64,000 nt of DNA from Streptomyces aidingensis (GCF_900112355.1 NZ_FOLM01000007.1:186001-250000), one strand, 5' to 3'. Shown: positions 1 to 9,880, counted from the first letter of the stretch. The notes: generated by a model not told the origin, from the sequence alone. Made by a program: numbers and translations.

Positions 1-1
1 C

Positions 2-1735
2 GTCACCACCCTCCCGGTCGGCGGCCCGGCCACCGTCCGGGCCTACACCGCCGAGCTGCTGCGCCGGCACCGCCGGGCCTTCCTGCTGCTGGCCGGGGTC
101 AACGCGCTGGCCGTGCTGGCCTCGATGGCCGGCCCCTATCTGCTGGGCGGGGTGGTGGACGACCTGGCGGCCGGGGTCCGCGACCTGGACCTGGGCCGCA
201 CCCTGGCCCTGTTCGGCGTGGCCCTGGCCGTGCAGGCGTTCTTCGTCCGCCTGGTCCGGCTGCGCGGCGCGGTGCTCGGCGAGCGGATGCTGGCCGACCT
301 GCGGGAGGACTTCCTGGTCCGCTCGGTCGCCCTGCCGCCCGGGGTGCTGGAGCGGGCCGGCACCGGCGATCTGCTGGCCCGCATCAACACCGACATCGAC
401 CGGCTCGCGCAGGCCATGCGGGAGGCCGTGCCGCAGCTCGCCATCGCCGTGGTGTGGGCCGGGCTGCTGCTCGGCGGCATCCTGTTCACCGCCCCGGTGC
501 TGGGCCTGGGCATCCTGCTGGCGCTGCCGCTGCTGCTGGCGGTCTGCCGCTGGTACTACCGCCGGGCACCGGCCGGTTACCGCTCCGAGTCGGCCGGCTA
601 CGCGGCGGTGGCCGCGGCCCTGGCCGAGACCGTGGACGCCGGCCGCACCATCGAGGCACACCGGCTGGAGCGGCGCCGGGTGGAGCTCTCCGACCTCCGG
701 GTCCGGCAGTGGACGGCCTGGGAGCGGTACACCATGTGGCTGCGCTCGGTGCTCATCCCGGCGGTCAACGTCTACCACGCGATGGTGCTCAGCGGGGTGC
801 TGCTGTTCGGCGGCTTCGCCGTGCTCCAGGGCTGGCTGACGCCCGGCGCGCTGACCACCGGGGCGCTGCTGGCCCAGATGCTGATCGAGCCGGTCGGCAT
901 GATCCTGCGCTGGTTCGACGAGCTCCAGGTGGCCCAGGTGTCGCTGGCCCGACTGGTGGGCGTACGGGAGGTGGAGACCGCGGCGCAGGACGGCGCCGAG
1001 CGGCCCGAAGGCCGGGAACTGGCCGCGGACCGGGTCCGGTTCGGCTATCTGGACGGCATCGATGTGCTGCACGAGGTCTCCCTGCTGATCCGGCCCGGCA
1101 CCAGGCTGGCCCTGGTGGGCCCCTCCGGCGCGGGCAAGTCCACCCTGGGCCGGCTGCTGGCCGGCATCTACGGGCCCCGGGCCGGCCGGGTCACCCTGGG
1201 CGGTGCCCGGCTGGCCGCCATGCCCGCCGAGCGGGTGCGTGAGCAGGTCACCCTGGTCAACCAGGAGCACCATGTGTTCGTCGGGCCGCTGCGGGACAAT
1301 CTGCTGCTGGCCCGGGCGGACTCCTCGGACGAGGATATCTGGTCGGCGCTGCGCGCGGTCGGCGCCGAGGGCTGGGCCGCGGCCCTGCCCGGCGGCCTGG
1401 ACAGCGAGGTCGGCTCCGGCGGACTCACCGTCACCCCGGCCCAGGCGCAGCAGATCGCCCTGGCCCGGCTGGTGCTGGCCGACCCGCACACCCTGGTGCT
1501 GGACGAGGCCACCTCGCTGCTCGATCCGCGGGCGGCCCGGGATCTGGAACGCTCGCTGGCCCGGGTGCTGGACGGCCGCACGGTGATCGCCATCGCCCAC
1601 CGCCTGCACACCGCGCATGACGCCGATCTGATCGCGGTGGTGGAGGACGGCCGGATCACCGAGTACGGCAGCCACGACGAGCTGGTCGCGGCGGACGGCG
1701 CCTACGCCGCCCTGTGGCGCTCCTGGCACGGCTGA
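2..1735 (+). CDS. ABC exporter, fused permease and ATPase (5' end outside window)
   Basis: The frame is open from base 2, and its first residues already look like an exporter N-terminus, so the true start lies just left of the window. The visible 577 residues hold an ABC transmembrane domain of about six helices (roughly the first 320 residues), then a nucleotide-binding domain with Walker A GPSGAGKST and Walker B LVLDEATS. The canonical LSGGQ signature is replaced by LTVTPAQAQQ, while the H-loop (IAIAHR) is kept. Such half-transporters work as homo- or heterodimers in the cytoplasmic membrane. A partner half, if any, would lie upstream. The substrate cannot be told from sequence. A strong hairpin follows the stop codon. 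Confidence 0.9.
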   Translation, partial: VTTLPVGGPATVRAYTAELLRRHRRAFLLLAGVNALAVLASMAGPYLLGGVVDDLAAGVRDLDLGRTLALFGVALAVQAFFVRLVRLRGAVLGERMLADLREDFLVRSVALPPGVLERAGTGDLLARINTDIDRLAQAMREAVPQLAIAVVWAGLLLGGILFTAPVLGLGILLALPLLLAVCRWYYRRAPAGYRSESAGYAAVAAALAETVDAGRTIEAHRLERRRVELSDLRVRQWTAWERYTMWLRSVLIPAVNVYHAMVLSGVLLFGGFAVLQGWLTPGALTTGALLAQMLIEPVGMILRWFDELQVAQVSLARLVGVREVETAAQDGAERPEGRELAADRVRFGYLDGIDVLHEVSLLIRPGTRLALVGPSGAGKSTLGRLLAGIYGPRAGRVTLGGARLAAMPAERVREQVTLVNQEHHVFVGPLRDNLLLARADSSDEDIWSALRAVGAEGWAAALPGGLDSEVGSGGLTVTPAQAQQIALARLVLADPHTLVLDEATSLLDPRAARDLERSLARVLDGRTVIAIAHRLHTAHDADLIAVVEDGRITEYGSHDELVAADGAYAALWRSWHG

Positions 1736-1748
1736 CCGGCCGGCCCGG

Positions 1749-1788
1749 CGGCGGGCGGACCCGGAGAAGGCACCGGGTCCGCCCGCCG
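1749..1788 (+). terminator. Hairpin terminator after the ABC exporter
   Basis: Perfect 16-bp arms (1749-1764 and 1773-1788) flank an 8-nt loop, beginning 14 bp after the ABC gene's stop. There is no T-tract, which is usual for Streptomyces terminators. Confidence 0.75.
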
Positions 1789-1997
1789 GCGTGCCCGGGC
1801 ACCGGTGCGCAGAATCCGTGCACAATCCCGCACACACGGCCGGACAACGCCGGATATGGCAGCGCAAACCGAAAAGCCCGGCAAACCGTCCGAGCGGTCG
1901 GCGCGAATAGCCCGAATGGCGGAAAACGGCGCGACATGGAACCCCGGATACGGCCCGGGGGTACCGTTCTGGCTGTCACGCCAGAACGGGAGCCAGT

Positions 1998-3200
1998 ATG
2001 CCCGACGATGAAGTTTCCACCAGGACCATCGGGGCCCGGATTCAGGAGCTCAGGGCAATCCGCGGCCTCTCCCTGACCGAGCTGGGGCGCCGTGCGCATG
2101 TCTCCGCCGCCCATCTGTCCCGGATCGAGCACGGCAAGCGGTACGCCACCGCGGGGATCGTCGCGTCGGTCGCCCGGGCCCTCGGAGTGGGGGCATCGGT
2201 GCTGCGCGGCCAGCCCTACATCCAGACCCTGCAGAAGGACCAGCTGGACGCGATCGTGGCCCCCATCAGCAGTGCGCTGGACAGCTGGGACCTGCCGCCG
2301 GAGAACGAACCCGCGCCCCGCCCGCTCGGGGTACTGGAAACGGAGCTCCGGCGAATTGTTCAACTCCGAATCAAAACGCGGTTCGCCGAGATCTCCGAAG
2401 AGCTTCCCGGCCTGATTGTCGAATCCGCCCTTCTGACGCAACTGCACGACCGCCCCGGCCATGAGAAGGAACGCGCGTTCGCCATTCAGACGGAGGTCGC
2501 CAGGACCGCGGCGATCATCGCCTTCCGGCTGGGATATCTGGACCTGTCCCGCTTCGCCCTCTCCCGCATGGGCATCGCCGCACCGAAGTCCGGAGATCCC
2601 CGGCAGATCGCGGTGGAGCGCTTCGAGCGGGCCCACATCACCCATGCCGAAAGCTCCCGCCCGGACCGCGGGCTGGCCCTGATGCGGCGCGCCCTGCGGG
2701 ACCTGGACGACGACGGCACCACGGCGACCCGGGCGGTGCGCGGAACCCTCCAGCTGCGGGCGGCGAGCCTGGCCCTGCGCAGCCGCGACCCGGGCGCGTC
2801 CGGCGACTTCCTCGGCCAGGCCGGCGAACTGGCCCGGCAGACCGGGGAGACGGAGGACTACGCCCTGTCCTTCGGACCGCTGAACGTCTCCCTGTCCCGC
2901 ATGGCGACGGCGAACGACCGCGAGGACCACGAGGAGGTGCTCGGCCAGGCGGCCGGGGTGCGCCTGCCGAGGGGGTACGCCCCGACCCGGGCGGCGCACT
3001 ACTGGATCGACAAGGCGCGGGCCCTCACCTGGACCGCCCGGCACGAGCAGGCGGTGGAGTCCCTCTACGAGGCGCGGGTGGTGGCTCCCCAGCTGACGCG
3101 GTACCACCCCGGCGTCCACGAGACCGTGGGCACGCTGCTGCGGGCCCGCCCCAAGCCCTCGGCTCCGCTGCGGGAGTTCGCCCGCTGGAGCGGTGTGTAA
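1998..3200 (+). CDS. XRE-family transcriptional regulator with helical C-terminal domain
   Basis: A 400-residue protein. Residues about 12-65 form an XRE helix-turn-helix (the stretch LTELGRRAHVSAAHLSRIEHG covers the two DNA-binding helices). The rest is an Ala/Leu/Arg-rich helical region resembling the TPR-like sensor part of large Streptomyces XRE regulators. The ATG at 1998 has a GGGAG-type ribosome site about 6 nt upstream. It stands alone between the ABC terminator and a small hypothetical gene. The ligand and targets are unknown. A fairly AT-rich 200-bp stretch upstream probably holds its promoter. Confidence 0.8.
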   Translation: MPDDEVSTRTIGARIQELRAIRGLSLTELGRRAHVSAAHLSRIEHGKRYATAGIVASVARALGVGASVLRGQPYIQTLQKDQLDAIVAPISSALDSWDLPPENEPAPRPLGVLETELRRIVQLRIKTRFAEISEELPGLIVESALLTQLHDRPGHEKERAFAIQTEVARTAAIIAFRLGYLDLSRFALSRMGIAAPKSGDPRQIAVERFERAHITHAESSRPDRGLALMRRALRDLDDDGTTATRAVRGTLQLRAASLALRSRDPGASGDFLGQAGELARQTGETEDYALSFGPLNVSLSRMATANDREDHEEVLGQAAGVRLPRGYAPTRAAHYWIDKARALTWTARHEQAVESLYEARVVAPQLTRYHPGVHETVGTLLRARPKPSAPLREFARWSGV

Positions 3201-3421
3201 CACCCTCGTCGCGCTGAGTCAAGCCGGTCCCCGGCTCCGGCGTTGCCAACCGGGCAATGCCGGGGCCGTTGCGCGCGGGAAGGCTCCCTCGGCAAGGACC
3301 CGCGCGCCCGCTTCGACGGGCCCGGGTCGGCGGCCGGAAGCGGGAAGGAGCGCTGACGCATGGAGAGCGGCACCCGGGCGACCGGGCCGGGAAGGACGTC
3401 TCACCGCCGGGGCGGCCGGCG

Positions 3422-3658
3422 GTGAGCGAGCAGCAGACACCGGGGCCGGCGGTCGGCATGGTGGTCCGGGAGAAGGCCACCGGCCGGCTGCTGGAGCTGA
3501 TGGACCACATCGGCGGGCGCTGGCAGGCACGTCCGCTGAACGGCGGCCGGGAACGGGACCTCACCCCGGAGGAGCTGGTGGTGCTGGGCGACCGCTCCTC
3601 GCCGGGCGTGCGGCTGGCGGTGGCCGACGAACGGTCCCGCCGCGGGGCACTGCGGTGA
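3422..3658 (+). CDS. Small conserved-looking hypothetical protein
   Basis: I do not recognise this 78-residue protein. The GTG at 3422 was chosen because coding bias and sensible composition begin there. Earlier in-frame starts only add an Arg/Pro-rich stretch typical of non-coding GC-rich DNA. It is soluble and charged, has no signal peptide or membrane segment, and contains a motif ending in LTPEELVVLGD. It lies between the XRE regulator and a convergent membrane protein gene. No function is proposed. Confidence 0.5.
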   Translation: MSEQQTPGPAVGMVVREKATGRLLELMDHIGGRWQARPLNGGRERDLTPEELVVLGDRSSPGVRLAVADERSRRGALR

Positions 3659-3698
3659 GACCGCAGTGAGACCGCAGTGAGGCCGCGGGGCCCCGCCG

Positions 3699-4487
3699 TC
3701 AGGCGGCGAGCATGACGGCCCCCACCGCGCAGCCGGCGCCGACCACCATGAAGGCCGGCATCAGCACCGTGTTCTCCACCCACGCCCCGGCGTTGAACCG
3801 CATGAACTTCGGGGTGCCCACCGGGTACCAGCGGCGCCCGGCGATGGGCAGCGGCCAGAACATCGGGCAGCCGGAGACGGTCAGCGAGTCCCCGATGGTG
3901 TGCACGATCGCGCCCAGCACGATCGGCACCCCGATCCAGAGGTACGGCTCGCCCGCGAACAGCCAGTCCGAGCCGTTGCCCGGCCGGTCCAGAACGCCGG
4001 CCATGATCCAGGCCGCGGTGGCACCGAGCAGCCATACCAGCACATCGCTGGAGACCCGGGCGGCCCGCCACAGCAGCCCCTCCACGGCCAGCACCATGTG
4101 CACGAAGAGGATGACCAGCACCGCCCAGCGGCCCCAGTACACCGCGGCGGCGGAGAAGCCCGCGCCGATGGCCACCGCCCACACCCAGGTGTGGGTCAGG
4201 GTGCGGTGACCGCCGGTGCGCTTGCGGTCGCCGCGGCCCCGGCTGATGTTGTAGACCGTCACCGAGAGAAGGTCGATCAGCCCGGCCAGCCACCGCGAGG
4301 GCGGGCCGAAGGCCCGCGAGATGGTGGCCGACTTCTGGTCCAGATCCGGCGCGAGCGCGGCGCCCGCGCAGATCAGCGTGCCCGCCACCAGCACCGGCCA
4401 GGGCATCGGATGCCCGGCGGCGGCCGTCCCCAGTCCCGCGGCCAGCCAGGCCATCGCCCCGGACAATGAGTGCGCCGGTCCCATCAT
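3699..4487 (-). CDS. YdjM/DUF457-type membrane-bound metal-dependent hydrolase
   Basis: A 262-residue integral membrane protein with about six hydrophobic segments. It carries the family's ordered metal-ligand motifs: GPAHSLSG near the N-terminus, then APDLDQKS, then GHRTLTHTW around residues 93-101. These mark the YdjM (LexA-regulated, membrane-bound metal-dependent hydrolase) family. Biochemical activity is unproven in that family, and in Escherichia coli the gene belongs to the SOS regulon. It diverges from a DEAD-box helicase across about 210 bp. I saw no obvious LexA-type box there, so SOS control is not supported here. Confidence 0.82.
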   Translation of the reverse strand: MMGPAHSLSGAMAWLAAGLGTAAAGHPMPWPVLVAGTLICAGAALAPDLDQKSATISRAFGPPSRWLAGLIDLLSVTVYNISRGRGDRKRTGGHRTLTHTWVWAVAIGAGFSAAAVYWGRWAVLVILFVHMVLAVEGLLWRAARVSSDVLVWLLGATAAWIMAGVLDRPGNGSDWLFAGEPYLWIGVPIVLGAIVHTIGDSLTVSGCPMFWPLPIAGRRWYPVGTPKFMRFNAGAWVENTVLMPAFMVVGAGCAVGAVMLAA

Positions 4488-4699
4488 GGCCGAACGCCCC
4501 CCTTCTTCGCTGCTTCGTGCCCCGGTCGCCGCCGTGCCCGCGGTCCCCCGGCCGGCCCGGGAAGGACCCGCCGGTGCCCGGGAGTTCCGGTGGCGGGCGG
4601 CCGCGGCGGCCGGCCCGTGCGGCGACAGCGTAGCGCCATGTGATCTTCGGCAGAACGCCCGGTTCCCGTCTCTCCCCGCCCGGCGGGCAAGATGGGGTG

Positions 4700-7216
4700 G
4701 TGACCCTTATCGATCGCCTCCCCGCCGACAGCGACCCCGACGCCCTTTTCGACGCCTTCTCCTCCTGGGCCGAGGAACGCGGCATCACGCTCTACCCGGC
4801 CCAGGAGGAGGCACTGATCGAAGTCGTCTCGGGGGCCAACGTCATCCTGTCGACCCCCACCGGCTCGGGAAAGTCCCTGGTGGCGGCGGGTGCCCACTTT
4901 GCCGCCCTGGCCGCGGACCAGGTCACTTTCTACACCGCCCCGATCAAGGCACTGGTGTCGGAGAAGTTCTTCGAACTGTGCAAGCTGTTCGGCACCGAGA
5001 ACGTCGGCATGCTCACCGGCGACGCATCGGTCAACGCGGACGCCCCGGTGATCTGCTGCACCGCCGAGGTGCTGGCCTCGATCGCGCTGCGGGACGGCGC
5101 GCGCGCCGACATCGGCCAGGTGGTGATGGACGAGTTCCACTTCTACGCCGAACCGGACCGGGGCTGGGCCTGGCAGGTGCCCCTGCTGGAGCTGCCGCAG
5201 GCCCAGTTCCTGCTGATGTCCGCCACCCTGGGCGACGTCAGCCGGTTCGAGCAGGACCTCACCCGCCGCACCGGGCGGCCCACCGCCGTGGTGCGCTCCG
5301 CCACCCGCCCGGTGCCGCTCAGCTACGAGTACCGCTCCACCCCGCTCACCGAGACCCTCACCGAGCTGCTGCACGCCGACCAGGCACCGGTCTACATCGT
5401 GCACTTCACCCAGGCCCAGGCGGTGGAACGGGCCCAGGCGCTGATGTCCATCAACATGTGCTCCAAGCAGGAGAAGGCCGCGATCGCCGAGCTGATCGGC
5501 GACTTCCGCTTCACCACCCGCTTCGGCCACAACCTCTCCCGCTACGTCCGGCACGGCATCGGGGTGCACCACGCGGGCATGCTGCCCAAGTACCGGCGGC
5601 TGGTGGAGAAGCTCGCCCAGCACGGGCTGCTGAAGGTGATCTGCGGCACCGACACCCTGGGCGTGGGGGTCAATGTCCCGATCCGCACGGTGCTGTTCAC
5701 CGCGCTGACCAAGTACGACGGCAGCCGGGTGCGGGTGCTGCGGGCGCGCGAGTTCCACCAGATCGCCGGACGCGCCGGCCGGGCCGGTTTCGACACCGCC
5801 GGGCTGGTGGTGGCGCAGGCCCCGGAGCATGTGATCGAGAACGAGAAGGCACTGGCCAAGGCCGGGGACGATCCAAAGAAGCGGCGCAAGGTGGTGCGCA
5901 AGAAGGCGCCCGAGGGCTTTGTCAACTGGGGCGAGCCCACCTTCAACAAGCTGATCGAGGCCGACCCCGAGCCGCTGACCTCCCGCTTCCGGGTCACGCA
6001 TGCCATGCTGCTCTCGGTCATCGCCCGGCCGGGGAACCCCTTCGAGGCCATGCGCAGCCTGCTGGAGGACAACCATGAGCCGCGCCGGCAGCAGTTGCGG
6101 CACATCCGGCGGGCCATCGCCATCCACCGCTCGCTCCTGGACGGCGGGGTGGTGGAGCAGCTGCCGGAGCCGGACGCGCAGGGCAGGACGGTGCGGCTGA
6201 CCGTGGATCTCCAGGACGACTTCGCCCTGCACCAGCCGCTGTCCACCTTCGCCCTTGCCGCCTTCGAACTGCTGGACCCGGCGTCCCCCTCCTACGCCCT
6301 GGACATGGTGTCGGTGATCGAGTCCACCCTGGACGATCCCCGCCAGATCCTGGCCGCGCAGCAGAACAAGGCGCGCGGCGAGGCCATCGCCCGGATGAAG
6401 GCCGACGGCATCGAGTACGAGGAGCGGATGGAACGGCTGATGGACATCACCCATCCGCAGCCGCTTGCCGATCTGCTCTTCCACGCCTACGGCGTCTACC
6501 GCAGGAGCCATCCCTGGGTCGGCGATCACCCGCTCTCCCCCAAGTCGGTGGTGCGCGACATGTACGAGCGCGCCATGACCTTCTCGGAGTTCGTCTCGCA
6601 CTACGAGCTGGCCCGGACCGAGGGCATGGTGCTGCGCTATCTGGCCGGCGCCTACAAGGCGCTGGAGCACACCGTGCCGGAGGATCTGAAGTCGGAGGAT
6701 CTCCAGGACATCGCGGCCTGGCTGGGCGAACTGGTGCGGCAGGTGGACTCCAGCCTGCTGGACGAGTGGGAGCAGCTCGCCAATCCGGCGGAGGAGGACG
6801 CCGGCCAGGCCCAGGAGCGGGCCGATCACCAGGTCAAGCCGGTCACCGCCAACGCCCGGGCGTTCCGGGTGCTGGTGCGCAACGCGCTGTTCCGGCGGGT
6901 GGAGCTGGCCGCCCTGGGCCGCACCGAGGAGCTCGGCGAACTGGACGGGGAGTCCGGCTGGGACGCCGACGCCTGGGCGGAGGCGCTGGACGGCTACTGG
7001 GCGGAGTACGACGAGCTGGGCACCGGCCCGGACGCCCGCGGCCCGAAGCTGCTGCACATCGAGGAGGTGCCCGAGGACCGTCTGTGGCGGGTGCGGCAGA
7101 CCTTCGCCGATCCCCGCGGGGACCACGACTGGGGCATCGCCGGCGAGGTGGATCTGACCGCCTCGGACGCGGAGGGCAGGGCGGTGCTCCGGATCACGGA
7201 CGTCGGGCCGGTCTGA
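4700..7216 (+). CDS. DEAD/DEAH-box helicase with DUF3516 C-terminus
   Basis: A superfamily 2 helicase of about 838 residues. Motif I is TPTGSGKS (residues 52-59), motif II is DEFH (about 144), motif III is SATLG, and motif VI is QIAGRAGRAGF (about 354-364), followed by a long DUF3516-like C-terminal region. Proteins of this type are common in actinobacteria and are thought to act on RNA or structured nucleic acid. The exact role is unknown. I chose the GTG at 4700 because the conserved N-terminus (TLIDRLPADSDP) begins there. GTG 4697 or ATG 4640 would extend into non-conserved sequence. Confidence 0.88.
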   Translation: MTLIDRLPADSDPDALFDAFSSWAEERGITLYPAQEEALIEVVSGANVILSTPTGSGKSLVAAGAHFAALAADQVTFYTAPIKALVSEKFFELCKLFGTENVGMLTGDASVNADAPVICCTAEVLASIALRDGARADIGQVVMDEFHFYAEPDRGWAWQVPLLELPQAQFLLMSATLGDVSRFEQDLTRRTGRPTAVVRSATRPVPLSYEYRSTPLTETLTELLHADQAPVYIVHFTQAQAVERAQALMSINMCSKQEKAAIAELIGDFRFTTRFGHNLSRYVRHGIGVHHAGMLPKYRRLVEKLAQHGLLKVICGTDTLGVGVNVPIRTVLFTALTKYDGSRVRVLRAREFHQIAGRAGRAGFDTAGLVVAQAPEHVIENEKALAKAGDDPKKRRKVVRKKAPEGFVNWGEPTFNKLIEADPEPLTSRFRVTHAMLLSVIARPGNPFEAMRSLLEDNHEPRRQQLRHIRRAIAIHRSLLDGGVVEQLPEPDAQGRTVRLTVDLQDDFALHQPLSTFALAAFELLDPASPSYALDMVSVIESTLDDPRQILAAQQNKARGEAIARMKADGIEYEERMERLMDITHPQPLADLLFHAYGVYRRSHPWVGDHPLSPKSVVRDMYERAMTFSEFVSHYELARTEGMVLRYLAGAYKALEHTVPEDLKSEDLQDIAAWLGELVRQVDSSLLDEWEQLANPAEEDAGQAQERADHQVKPVTANARAFRVLVRNALFRRVELAALGRTEELGELDGESGWDADAWAEALDGYWAEYDELGTGPDARGPKLLHIEEVPEDRLWRVRQTFADPRGDHDWGIAGEVDLTASDAEGRAVLRITDVGPV

Positions 7217-7407
7217 ACGGCCGGCCCGGCCGCAGTGGCCCGAGTGACCTCGGCGGCCTCAGTGACCTCGGTGACCGCGGTGAGCTGAGTGGCCGGAACG
7301 GCCCGGACCACCCGGAGTATCCGGGCAACCGGGGCGTTCCGGACCTCCGGGGCGTGCCCGGACCATCCGGGCCTTCCGGGCGTGCGGATCTCCCCCGGCG
7401 GCGGGGA

Positions 7408-7800
7408 TCAGAGCGCCTCGCGGGCGGATACCCCCATGTGCTCGCCGACCTTGCTGACCAGGAGCGCCATCTCGTAGCCGACCTGGCCTATGTCGGCCTC
7501 GGCACCGGCCAGCACGCACAGACAGCTGCCGTCCCCGGCCGCCGTCACCAGCAGCAGTCCGTCGTCGAACTCGACCATGGTCTGGCGGACACCGCCGCAC
7601 TGGAAGTGCTGGCCGACCCCGCCGGCCAGGCTGTGCAGCCCTGAGGCGACCGCGGCCAGCCGTTCGGAGTTCCCCCCGTCGAGCTGGCGGCTGGCCGAGG
7701 TGACCAGACCGTCGCTGGACAGCAACAGCACATGGCGCACCTGCGGCATCCGCTGCGTGAGGTCGTCCAGCAGCCAGTCGAGTCTGGTGCTCCGTGCCAT
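7408..7800 (-). CDS. Roadblock/LC7 domain protein (conservon B-type)
   Basis: A 130-residue single-domain Roadblock/LC7 protein, starting MARSTRLDWLLDDL and containing the typical LLLSSDGLVTSAS strand and a glycine-rich middle. In Streptomyces such proteins are the B component of conservons (cvnA sensor ATPase, cvnB Roadblock, cvnC DUF742, cvnD GTPase). They are thought to regulate a small GTPase by analogy with eukaryotic MglB-like modules. It lies 79 bp downstream of the A-type sensor kinase on the same strand. The usual C and D genes are absent; the next gene is the convergent helicase. Confidence 0.88.
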   Translation of the reverse strand: MARSTRLDWLLDDLTQRMPQVRHVLLLSSDGLVTSASRQLDGGNSERLAAVASGLHSLAGGVGQHFQCGGVRQTMVEFDDGLLLVTAAGDGSCLCVLAGAEADIGQVGYEMALLVSKVGEHMGVSAREAL

Positions 7801-7879
7801 CCTGTTCCCCGTTCTCGTAGATGACTGCGATCTCAGCCTTCCCCACAGCGCGTCGCTGAGCAACCACCGGAGCGCATCA

Positions 7880-9880
7880 TCATGCGGAAGGCACGGTACC
7901 GCTTCGCACCCGGCCGGACTCCGCCGGGGCGGCCACCAGACCGGCGGGCAGCAGCACCACCGCGGCCACCCCGCCGCCCGCGGCCGGACGCAGTTCGACG
8001 CGCACTCCGTGCCGGGCGGCCAGCCGGCCCACCACGAACAGGCCAAGCCGGTCGGTTTCCAGCAGGTCCAGACAGTCCGGGCGGCGGATTCTGCGATTGG
8101 CCGACGCCAGCTCCTCCAGGGACAGACCGAGGCCGCAGTCCTCGATGCGCAGCAGGTAGCCGAAGGCGTCCGAGCCGGTGCGTTCCCCGGACACCCGCAC
8201 CCAGGTGTGCGGGGGCGAGAAACGGGTGGCGTTCTCCAGCAGTTCGGCGAGCAGATGTGTGAGATCCGCCACGGCATGTCCGGCCAGCGCGGCGCCGGGC
8301 AGCACCGGCACCGCCACCCGGCGGTAGTCCTCGATCTCGCCGACCGCCGCCTGCACCACGCTGGTCATCGCCACCGGCCGGCGCCAGCTCCGCCCGGAGG
8401 CGGCGCCGGAGAGCACGATCAGCGATTCGGCCTGGCGGCGCATCCGGGTGGTCAGATGGTCCAGCCGGAACAGCTCCTCCAGCGCGGCCGGGTCCTCGGT
8501 GTGCCGCTCCATCTCGTCGATCAGTGCGAGCTGCCGGTTCACCAGGGCCTGGCTGCGCCGGGCCAGGCTGACATAGGCGCGGGCGATGCCGCCGGCCAGT
8601 TCCGCGCGCTCGGCGCCGGCGCGCAGCGCGGCCCGGTGCAGGGCGGCCAGCGCCTCGTGCACCTGGCCGATCTCGTCCGGGGACGGCGGCACCCGGGGCG
8701 CCACCGAGGCGACGTCCACGGCACGGCCGGAGCGCAGGGCGCGCATGGCGCCGGGCAGTTTCCGGCGGGCGATGTCCAGGGCCGCCGCGCGCAGCCCGGC
8801 CAGATCGCGCACCAGCGAACGGCCGGCCCGCACGGTGAGCACCAGGGAGACGACGACCAGGACGAGGCCGAGGACGGCGGCGGCACCCGCCGGGCCGGTG
8901 AGCGCGGCCAGCGGCCCGGCGGGGCCGGCGGCACGGGCCGAGTCGCGCAGCGCCTGCTCCACCTCGGCCAGGCCCTGCCGGACCGGCGCGGCGGCGGCCT
9001 CCCACTCCTCCTGGGTGACCTCTCCGGAGGCCGCCCGGTGCCCGATCCGGGCATTGTTCCCGGCGGTCCCGGCGGCGGCGGTCCGGGCGTCCGCCACCCC
9101 GGACTCGGCGACCCGGCGCTCCACACCGGCCAGGGCGGCCGGTGCGCCGTCGCCGAGTTCGCGCCAGGCGGTCCGGGACGCTCCGGTGAGATCGGCGGTC
9201 GCGGTGAGCTGCAGCCCCTGCCGGGCGGCTGCGGCGGCGGCGAACTGGTCCTGCTGCTGCGGGGCGAACTCCCCGGCCGCGGCGGCAGCCGTGAGCAGGG
9301 CGTCCTGCCGGGCCAGGAACTCCGCGGCCCAGGCCACCTCCACGGCCAGCCGGAGCCGGGGGCCGCCGTCCAGCGCACTCTCGGTGCGCAGCGCCGTCTC
9401 GATGACCGAGGTGTAGCCGCGGTAGGCGGCGGGCCAGGACGGGTCACCGCCGGCGATGCGGTCGCGCAGCACCGCCAGATTGTCCAGGGCGGCGGTCAGG
9501 CCCTGCATCCGGGAGACGGCCGGGCCGGGCAGGTCCCCGGTGTCGGCCACCGTCCGGCCGTCCGGCCGCAGCAGCCGGCCGGCCGCGGCGCGGCTGGCCG
9601 CCGCGGCCTCGCCGAAGGCCCTGCTGTGCCGCTCACCGGGCTCGGCGAGATAGGCGGCGACCGCGCGCCGCTCGGCCTGGAGGGCGTCCACCACGGCGGT
9701 CACCGGGACCCGCACACCGGCCTCGGCGGTCTGCTCCCGCCGGGCGTCGCCGAACTGCTCGGCGGCGCCGAGCGCGGCATAGGCCCACAGGGCGAGCAGC
9801 CCGGCGAGCGGCACCAGGACCAGGCCGGTGATCCTCAGCCGCACCGTCAGCGGCCGTGGCCACAGTGAGGAAACCTTCAT
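7880..9880 (-). CDS. Conservon A-type sensor histidine kinase (nitrate/nitrite-sensor-like)
   Basis: A 666-residue membrane sensor: a transmembrane helix at about 18-36, a long extracytoplasmic all-helical domain like the NIT (nitrate and nitrite sensing) domain, and a second helix at about 322-352. A HAMP-like segment follows, then a GHKL ATPase domain with an N-box reading LLENATRFSPPH near 545. The conserved dimerisation and phosphoacceptor His region is weak, as in CvnA proteins, which are often considered ATPases rather than true kinases. I chose ATG 9880 over 9913 because MKVSSLWPRPLTVRLRI matches the usual N-terminus. The Roadblock gene follows downstream. Confidence 0.85.
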   Translation of the reverse strand: MKVSSLWPRPLTVRLRITGLVLVPLAGLLALWAYAALGAAEQFGDARREQTAEAGVRVPVTAVVDALQAERRAVAAYLAEPGERHSRAFGEAAAASRAAAGRLLRPDGRTVADTGDLPGPAVSRMQGLTAALDNLAVLRDRIAGGDPSWPAAYRGYTSVIETALRTESALDGGPRLRLAVEVAWAAEFLARQDALLTAAAAAGEFAPQQQDQFAAAAAARQGLQLTATADLTGASRTAWRELGDGAPAALAGVERRVAESGVADARTAAAGTAGNNARIGHRAASGEVTQEEWEAAAAPVRQGLAEVEQALRDSARAAGPAGPLAALTGPAGAAAVLGLVLVVVSLVLTVRAGRSLVRDLAGLRAAALDIARRKLPGAMRALRSGRAVDVASVAPRVPPSPDEIGQVHEALAALHRAALRAGAERAELAGGIARAYVSLARRSQALVNRQLALIDEMERHTEDPAALEELFRLDHLTTRMRRQAESLIVLSGAASGRSWRRPVAMTSVVQAAVGEIEDYRRVAVPVLPGAALAGHAVADLTHLLAELLENATRFSPPHTWVRVSGERTGSDAFGYLLRIEDCGLGLSLEELASANRRIRRPDCLDLLETDRLGLFVVGRLAARHGVRVELRPAAGGGVAAVVLLPAGLVAAPAESGRVRSGTVPSA

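Noticed and set aside
4484..7126. Long minus-strand open frame (880 codons) antisense to the helicase
   Set aside because: Its composition (Gly/Arg/His/Gln-rich) is typical of the shadow of a GC-rich gene. The helicase on the plus strand has all motifs.
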